DNA of 64,000 nucleotides. It comes from Bromus sterilis. Taxonomy: Eukaryota > Streptophyta > Magnoliopsida > Poales > Poaceae. A program made the translations under genes and the position numbers. Shown piece by piece: positions 56,418 through 64,000 of the stretch (positions are counted from its first letter, which is position 1; every line of letters begins with the position of its first letter). The notes under the pieces are model-generated. The model made no database searches, was not told the DNA's origin, and saw nothing but the letters and a program-made list of their open reading frames with translations. The DNA lies in the NCBI GenBank assembly GCA_950022295.1, contig OX465597.1, forward strand, positions 397,983,016 through 398,047,015, read 5' to 3'.

Positions 56418-58024
56418 TGATACAGAGTGGCAACTCTCCTCGTTGGTTAGCCCAAGTGGAAGGTGAGATGTAGTGTAGCAGCAAGTTTCCCTTAGCAAAT
56501 ATGCAAAGGTTGAGTATCGAACCAGTAGGACTCCAAGAGATACAAGTAGGTGTCACGGCGCTTGACGTGGACCTGCACACAGATACAAATAGCTTTGCTC
56601 CCAACGAGTACAGAGGAGTTGTCAATTCCTTCGGCCTTGCTTTTTACAAAGGATCAACGCAAGAGATAAAAGTGGAACTGAAAGTAAACTAAGGGTGTAA
56701 ACAATAATGTGAAGATGGACCGGGGTCCCATGATTTTCACTAGTGATGTCTCTCTCCCAAAAGACGATAAAAGTGCTAGCGAGGTAAACAAATCACAGCT
56801 AGGAAATTGACAGAATTTTGAAGGCACCGCAATGCTAACTATGCTTCAAAGAAAGGAAATGCTCAAAAGCAATGGGAAGTACGCCAAGGTAAGTAGACCG
56901 AAATCCAACTGCATCTACTACGAATCATCCACCTTGAGATATCTATCCAGAACATCTCGCTGGTATTAAGTTGCGAATCCCACCCAAACTGTAAACTCAA
57001 AGCAACAGACAACTGCATTAAAAGAACTTTGTGTAAAGTAAACAGTCCTTGCACCCGCGGGTACAAGCACCGTTGATTTATCCCTGGTGGCAACAGCACA
57101 TCCCCTAGTCTCATGTTTCTTTCACTCAAGCTAGACATCAGGGGGCTGAACCCACAATCAAGCATAACGCTCCCTCTTGGAGTTGCAAGCAAACTACTTG
57201 GCCAAAAAAAAATACTGCAACGGAGAACATGCAAGAATTTACTCAAGAACAAAATATAAAAGAGAAGAACCAAATATATTACTCATCACAATCTGAACAT
57301 AGTCTCATAATCCATCAGATCCCAGCAAACTCAGCATAGCAACAAAAGAAATTACAAAAGTGCCTCGATCATGTGAGGCAGCTCACGAGGTCTCGAAAGT
57401 GGAAGCACAAAGAGGGGAGAGATACATCACATAGCTACTGGTCACGGACCCATGGTCCAAGGGGGACTACTCACGACACATCCGGGAGGCGTCCATGGCT
57501 ATGGATGGTCTCCCGGAGGGGGTTCCTCCTCCCAGCAGGGTGCCGGGGCATCTTCTCCAGGCAACCCCGATCTTGAAACGGCGGCGGCAGCGGTACAGAG
57601 GCGAGTTCGCGGAAGAGAGATCGATAATAGGGTTTCCACCCCGAGGGCTAAATATAGGCGGAGGGGGGTGTCGAGGGGACCCACCGGGCAGCCAGGAGGC
57701 CTCCTGGTGCGGCCTAGGGTGGGGCGCGCCAGGGACCCTCCTGGTCTCCTGGTGGTGGCCCCCCTCCGCTACCTTGGTGATTCCGGAAGCTTCCGGGTCG
57801 CTGATTTTTTATCTGATTTTTCCGGATTTTTGGAGCACTTTTAATGGCCGGAATACCTGAAATACAAAAACAACAGAAAACAGAAACTGGAAGCTGGGTG
57901 CACTGGGTTAATAGATTAGTCCAAATATGCTCAAAAGTGTATGAAAGTTCAAGCAAAACATGGCAAAGTCACACAAAACATGCATGGAGCAAACATAAAT
58001 TATAGATACGTTTGGGACGTATCA
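56418..58024 (-). repeat. Element G 5' LTR
   Basis: On the minus strand it begins TGATACGTCCCAAACGTATC at 58024 and ends CACTCTGTATCA. A TATA-like CTATATTTAG sits at 57648-57657, just downstream of a GC-rich block (about 57660-57770) in the minus direction. Confidence 0.9.
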
Positions 58025-58029
58025 ACCGC

Positions 58030-59090
58030 CGCTGTCTCAAAAATATCACTGGGGCGAAAAGCCCGGCCACGGTGACACCGATCTGGACGCACAGGTTTCT
58101 CGGGCCGCCGAGCTGGTTAAGGAAGTAATGTGCCCTGCCGATCTAGTGTGGGCATGGATATGCCTCCGAGTGCTCCCTTTGCAGCATCGATGCCACATGA
58201 GCTGCGACATGGGCACTCGCAGGGATAAAACTCGAATTACGACTCAAAGCCTGACCAAAGAGTCTCTGTGCGCCCGAGTGCGCATGTTAACTGACGCCCC
58301 ATCTCAGATCAATGGAAATTTGGCCTGAAGATGTACATTCGGCAACGTCCTCCTCCCACGGTACTGTTTGATCCCTGATCTCCTCTTCACTCAGTTTTTG
58401 TTTTTCTATTGATTCAGATCGGCTTCTTCTGCAACACTTTATTCGTTCGAACGTGATGCATGATGGGAAGTCCCCCTAAGGCTACCATCCGGACCGCGCT
58501 GAGGAGGACACTGAGGACCCAGAGCTCATCGTGGAGACAGACTCCAAGACCGAGGCCCGTACTGCCACACTCAGAGCCGGCTTCAACCAGCCGGGTACGT
58601 CCAATTCCTCCATCGAACGGTTCAGGGAAGAATGGAGTGATAGTGATGTTGACGACCCCCCTCTTGGCGAACATGGCGCAAAGTCCCGCCGAATTTTGCA
58701 GACGGTTTCTTAAGGCAAGAGCCCCAAAGTGGATACTGTCGCTGGCCCGTCAACCAAGGTCGCCAAGAAGAAAGCTTCCAAGGGTCCGAGGGGCCAAGCT
58801 CCACAGCCGACTGCGCCTGGGTCGACTGGCCTTGTACTAAATGATGCTCCTCTAGAAATCCTTCCTCTGCGCTTTTCCATGGCCTACTTTTCGGCTAACT
58901 TGCCCCGAGATGAAGGGTAACTTGTTTATACTTTCTCTAATCATCCTAACCGATTTGAAGTTTTGATTGTGTGCCTCTTTGTATTGCAGGCTTGCTCATG
59001 ATGCCAGTGCTATGGTGGTTGGAGCTCCTCCGATTGCTCGTCCAGCTGCGTCGGCTACTTCTTCCAAACCTAATCCTTCGTGGAAACGAG
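58030..59090 (+). pseudogene. F antisense accessory gene, part 3
   Basis: Across the G insertion the frame continues as LSQKYHWGEKPGH...RAAELVKEV to a stop at about 58326. A likely intron is 58361-58417. A second exon holds ETDSKTEARTATL...SSIERFREEWSDSDVDD, one TAA at 58711, then a Lys-rich stretch (KVAKKKASKGPRGQ) and MAYFSANLPRDEG. Intron 58917-58989 has GT...AG ends. A third exon (58990 on) is cut by element H at 59091. Frame continuity on both sides of G is the evidence that this is one gene. Confidence 0.62.
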
Positions 59091-60764
59091 TGATGGCACT
59101 AAAGTAGTGCTCCTTGTTGGTTACCCCAAGTGGAAGGTTGGATGTAGCCTAGCAGCAAACTTCCCTTGGCAAAGATACCACGGTTTAGAGTCAATCCAGT
59201 AGGACTCCAACGACGACAAGTAGGTGGTTCGACAAGTGACGCGTCTTTTATGATAATCACTTGCTTCTCCTGGACCTGCACACAGATACAAATAACTTTG
59301 CTCCAAAAGAGTATAGAGAGTTTTTCAATCTCTCTGGCCTTGCCGTTTACAAAGGGTCAAACGCAACAGATAATGGTAATCATAATTGCAACTAGAAAGT
59401 AAAAGCAGGAAGTAAATTGAGGGTGTAAACAGTGGTGGAACTATGGACAGGGTCCCATGAAGTTCACTAGTGATGTCTCTCTCCCAAAAGACGATAAACA
59501 ACTATGCGAGGTGAACAAATTACAGCTAGGCAATTGGCATGATTACAGACGCAAACCAATGCTAACTATGCTACAAAAGAAAGGAAGAGGCTCAAAAGCA
59601 TGGACAGTATGACAAAACAAGTAGACCGAAATCCATATGCATCTACTCACTAATCATCCATCTTGAGATATCTATCGAGAACATCTCGCTGGTATTATGT
59701 TGCGAGCCCCTCCCAAAGTGTAAACCCAAAGCAACAGACTACTGCATTAAAATAACTTTGCGTAAAGTAAAAAATCCTAGCAACTGTGGTTACAAGCACC
59801 GTTGTTTTCCCTTTTGTGGAAATATCACATCCTCTAGACTCATGTTTCTGTCACTCAAGCTAGTCATCAGGGGGAATGAACCCACAATCATGCATAACGC
59901 TCCCTCTTGGAGTTACTACCTACTACTTGGCCAAAGCAATAAACAACAATGGAGAACATGCAAGAATTACTCAAGAACACAAATATAAACGGAGAAGAAC
60001 CAAATATATTACTCATCACAATCTGAACATAGTCTCATAATCCATCAGATCCCAGCAAACTAAGCATAGCAACAACAAACCGAATTACATATGTGCCTTG
60101 ATAATGTAGGGTATCTCACAAGGTCTAATCCATGAAGAACAAAGAGGGGGAGAGTACATCACATAGCTACTGATCATGGACCCATGGAACAAGGTGGAAT
60201 ACTCACGGCTCATCCGGGAAGCGTCCATGGTGCTGGAGAAGCTCCCGGAGGTCAATCCTCCTACCGCCAGGGTGCCAGGAAGAGGTCTTCTGGCGCTCCC
60301 GATCTTGGAAGCGCGGCCGCGGCGGCGGAACGGAGGAGAGATCACGAAGAAGGGTTCTGTCCTCGAGGTTTTCGGGACGAGAGGTAAATATAGGCGAAGG
60401 GGGCAGCCAGGGGGGCCACCAGGAGTCGAGGCGGCCTCTCGGTGCGGCCCCACCCTAGGCCGCGCTCCCTGGCCGTCTTTGCACCAGGTGGGGGCCCTCT
60501 GCCCCCCCCCCCCTTCGGGCATCTGGAAGCTTCTGGTACGCTGATTTTTTATATATTTTCCCGGAATTTTTCTAGCACTTTAAGTAATGGGAAAACGTGA
60601 AATAAAAAGACAGCAGAAAACATAAACTGGCACTGGGATGCACTGAGTTAATAGGTTAGTCCAAATATTATCAAAAGTCTATGAAAGTTTATCAAAAGCA
60701 TAGCAATATCACCCAAAACATGCATGGAGCAAGTAGAAATTATAGATACGTTTGGGACGTATCA
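59091..60764 (-). repeat. Element H 3' LTR
   Basis: On the minus strand it begins TGATACGTCCCAAACGTATC at 60764. It has the GC-rich block (60400-60520, including a run of 12 C on the plus strand at about 60505) and a TATA-like CTATATTTACC near 60385. Confidence 0.82.
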
Positions 60765-62503
60765 ATATCCCCAAGCTTAATTCCTGCTCGTCCTCGAGTA
60801 GGTAAATGATAACAAGCATAATTTCGGTGGTGACATGCTACGAACCATATAATAACTTTTAAGTAAAGAAATCAAGGCATGTAATTCAATTCAAGTCATA
60901 ACAAGCAAGATTTTATATTAGCATTGAAACAAGCAACATAAGAATATAAAGGTCCAAGAGCTCTCGCTATCCGTGAATCGAATGTCTCCAAATGGTGTTT
61001 GTGTGCAAGAAGTGGGGGATGGGAATACAAGAGAGAAAAACATAATATTTTTGGTTGAGAACTCAATCTACTAAAGTTTCACACTTAGTCTTCTTTGTAA
61101 TCTTATCTTGACTCGTCCCCAGACCACTAGCCAGGTATAAGTCAAAATGATCCACTCCCTTTCGATATTTTGAGCACTCATGCAATGGATGAGCGTAAGC
61201 AAGAAAATTGACACTTAGGATGTCAAAGAGAGAGATAGTGGAGGAGGAAGAAAAAAAGTGTGATGGGCTCACATCAATGAGGACAATCATAGGCGAGAGA
61301 AAGCCAAATGATAGATATGATGTGAGGAGTAGGGATTGCCATGCAACAGATGCACATGTGAGCTATGGAAACCTCTCCAATGGAACTAGTGGGGGTACAT
61401 CCAACTTGCTTGCTCACAAAGACATAGAGCTCATTTGAGGAGGCTCATCATTGGAATATACAAGCCAAGTTCTATAGTGTGCAGATCCCCACATAGCTAT
61501 ATGCACATGTGATCTTCTCTATGGAGTACAAGATATAAGAGGGAGTACGAGTGTGGATCTCTTAAAAGGAATAGTAGTGTTAACCCCTTCTCTCTTATTA
61601 TTTTCTTTTTGCTTTTTTCTATTTTTTTGTATTTTTTGGTGGCCTCAATGGCTCTTTCTATTTAACTCTCATTTTTCCTCTTTGGGATCTTTTAAATTTT
61701 GTCCTCTTTGGGATCTTTTCCTCACATAGGGGCAACACTCTATTTTACAATAAGTATATAAGATCTTTGACACTTTACAAAAGTAATCAGCATAAAGAAG
61801 ATGAAGATATCATGATGTATGCGAATGTATGCATCTTCCATTGTAGCAAGAACATATATGACATGAAGATCAAGTCATGAGAAGGTGGATGTTGCATGGC
61901 AATATATCTTGGAAAGGCTATGGAAATGCCTTGATAGGTAGGTATTGTGGCTGTTTTTAGGAAGGATATAAGGAGGTTTATGATGACAGAGTGTATCATG
62001 CCAAGGGTTTGGGTGCACCGTCATGGTAGGCGCCAACTCTTGGAGTGAGAAAAGGGAACACATGTTACTGAAGAGGCTAGCAAAATATGAGGAGTCGGAA
62101 GTGTCAACTTTTGAATACTTACTTTAATCCGAATAACTCATGCACTTATTATCGGTAACTCTCAATCTAATCAGGAGGTTCACAAAGAGACAAGTACCTC
62201 GAGGAGGAGTGTATGAGGGTTTGGTTATCCTTGCGCATCCTCGACTCATGGTACGTGAGTGTACTCTAATATCCGATCCCTCCAAAGATTAGTGATTCAT
62301 CTAGTAGCTAGAGTTCTCAACTAGTTTTTGTATTTTTTGAAACTAAACACAGATTGCCCAAAATACGACATCTATCACTAATAGGCTAAAGATCTTTACA
62401 CCAAAAGTTCAAACATTACTCAAAACAATACCTCAAAACTATTGTAATTTACTACTAAAATCGAATAGCAACCTCAATTACCTACTTTAAGTCAAGACAC
62501 AAC
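59091..62503 (-). mobile_element. J/G-related element H, 3' part, minus strand
   Basis: The 3' LTR is about 59091-60764. Bases 60765 onward (minus-strand AAGCTTGGGGATAT) are the polypurine tract, and the internal region to 62503 is homologous to the 3' non-coding regions of J and G. The left boundary is estimated from the loss of F's frame and homology to G. The right part is interrupted by I and leaves the window, so the TSD cannot be checked. No coding sequence is seen. Confidence 0.78.
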
Positions 62504-64000
62504 TGATGACCCTCAACTGTAGGGGATCATTTGTAGCATTTTCGATAAATAAGAGTGTCGAACCCAACAAGGAGCAGAAGGTATTGGTAAGTGACTTTGG
62601 TAAAGAAATAGTTGCAGGAACTAAAAGATAGCTTTTTAGGGGTTTTCGGTACAAGTAACAAAAAGGTAAAAGCGAGTAAAGTAAAAGGCACTGAGGAGTA
62701 ACAAGTGGAGAAATCCTTTTGAGCAATGGGTAGGCCTAACAACTGAACTTATAAAGGCTAAGGCATTCGTGAGGACACACAAGAGAAATAGTCACGTTCT
62801 TTCGCCATATTCCGCGTCGGTACTATGTGCTGTGTTGATAAGTGTTGAATGGGTGGATCTATGCTAGTGCACCCTCTAGACTAAGATGAGTGCACTCTTA
62901 TGATTAAACATCTTGCAAGCATCCACAAATACAAGATAGTAATTAAGGCAAAAGCCTAACGATACCAGTACGATCGATGATCCATTTCCCTTGTGCAAAA
63001 GCGTGCTAACTGGGGTTCAGGTTTCTGTCACTCTGGCAACCCACCGTAGGCATTCTTTATACACAATGCATTCCCCTAGGTACTTAATAAGGCGAAGTGT
63101 TGAGTGTTCGACTCACACAACACCACTAGGAAAATAACAACACAACTTAAATATCAAACAACACATATTACTTCAACATCATATGACTACTAGAAACTAG
63201 ACTTCTCCCATGTCCTCAAGAACTAAAGTAACTACACACAAGACATAAAAGAGATCATGATCAGTGGGGATAAATAGATGATAAAAAATCTGGACACAAT
63301 GATATTTCTCCAACAAATCTCAATAGCATTCATCACAAGGTAGCAATCAACACCGGTAGAGTAGAGAGGATAGATAGTACGGATTACAACACAAGTTGAA
63401 CTTGTGAGGTGAGATTGGATGAAGATGGAGATGGTGCTGATGTTGGGGATGTTGTTGATGATGATCTCGATGATGCCCGTGACGATGATCTCCCTTTCCG
63501 GGAGGTGTTCTCCCCGGTGGAATCTACCCGCCGGAGATGTCTTTTCTCCCCTGTAGGTTTCCGCCACGGAGCGGCAGCGGAACTCGCGAAACTCCTCCCT
63601 TTTTAGGGTTTTCGGATAACGGGTGATATATAGGCCAAAGGGGGGAGCCCAGGGGTCCAGGCGCCCTCCCTGCGCGGCCAAGGTGGGGGCCGCGCCAGGT
63701 GGCCGCCTGGGCACCCTGTCCCTCCTCTGGTCTCTCTTTTGCGTGTCCCAGTCATCCTTCTCAAAAATAGCCTTCGTCGATTTTTAGGTAATTTGGACGT
63801 CTTCTGCTTCAGCAACTCAGCTGAATCCCGCGTCTGATGCTTTGGCATCGGAAAGTTGCAAACTGTGTAAAACAAGCTAAAACAACATAAGAATAGCATC
63901 ATAACGTGAAATATCTCAATGAATAGGAAATAATTACTATATAAAATAGTGATGCATTTTGGACGTATCAACTCCCCAAAGCTTAGACCTCGCTTGTCCC
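62504..64000 (-). mobile_element. Athila-like element I: 3' LTR and start of internal region
   Basis: The LTR spans 62504-63970 (1467 bp). On the minus strand it begins TGATACGTCCAAAATGCATC and ends GAGGGTCATCA. It has a TATA-like CCTATATATCACC at about 63626 with a GC-rich block beside it. Bases 63971 onward (minus-strand AAGCTTTGGGGAGT) are a polypurine tract, so the body lies to the right. It interrupts H; the left flank acaac (62499-62503) is the expected TSD copy. It is a different family from J/G/H. Confidence 0.8.

Larger units (their letters stand above)
50580..58024 (-). mobile_element. J-related nonautonomous element G, minus strand
   Basis: LTRs 50580-52156 (3') and 56418-58024 (5') have TGATAC...GTATCA ends and the TSD accgc. 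A tRNA-Asp primer site and a polypurine tract (AAGCTTGGGATGT on the minus strand, 52157 onward) are present. LTR and 3' region are homologous to J and H, but the gag/protease cassette is replaced by an unrecognised ORF (55027-56217). No RT or integrase was found. Confidence 0.9.

Overview
This window is grass nuclear DNA made almost entirely of nested LTR retrotransposons. It most likely comes from a Triticeae species (wheat, barley, rye or a relative). The basis is the LTR types, 5-bp target-site duplications (TSDs), Athila-type elements primed by tRNA-Asp, and Tat-type Gypsy elements with two RNase H domains and antisense extra ORFs. I found no host protein-coding gene, rRNA, tRNA gene or CRISPR array. 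Family names are from memory and unverified. Element boundaries come from TG...CA ends and matching TSDs read directly from the sequence.

Left part (1-11057). A minus-strand long LTR (C, <1-110 plus 3978-6989) is interrupted by a plus-strand LTR of the same family (A, 111-3972, TSD tgtat). C lies in a decayed minus-strand Athila-like element (E, 6990-9056: protease, gag, tRNA-Asp primer site, half an LTR). Next comes a minus-strand Tat-like element (F, about 9057-59090). Its visible parts are a 3' LTR and an antisense (plus-strand) gene with a PF04195-like domain (the 'putative gypsy type transposase' family).

Middle part (11058-50219). F's antisense gene is split by a third long solo LTR (A', TSD gccag). 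A' is split by a Tat-like element on the plus strand (K, 14685-50081, TSD ggatg) with gag, protease, RT, two RNase H domains, integrase, a 244-bp tandem array and an antisense PF04195-like gene. K's integrase is split by a 4.2-kb solo LTR (D, 20528-24733, TSD ctgaa). K's antisense gene is split by a minus-strand Tat-like element (B, 28690-46157, TSD ccgac), which carries an antisense ORF resembling a B3 DNA-binding domain behind its own TATA box. B's 65-bp tandem array is split by a gag-protease-only Athila-like element (J, 32093-40330, TSD gcccc). This gives a directly supported stack F > A' > K > B > J.

Right part (50220-64000). F's antisense gene resumes, is interrupted by a minus-strand element (G, 50580-58024, TSD accgc) related to J by LTR and 3' region but with a different, unrecognised ORF, and then continues in frame at 58030. 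After 59091 come the 3' end of another J/G-like element (H), interrupted at 62504 by the 3' LTR of a further Athila-like element (I) that runs off the window.

No autonomous intact element is present. K lacks the RT catalytic box and has several stops. B has a mutated RT box and frameshifts. J and G have no RT or integrase. The long LTRs are solo. The most unusual content is the set of accessory ORFs (B3-like, PF04195-like, and the unknown ORF of G), the hypervariable tandem arrays, and a repeated hairpin/polypurine motif in the J/G group.
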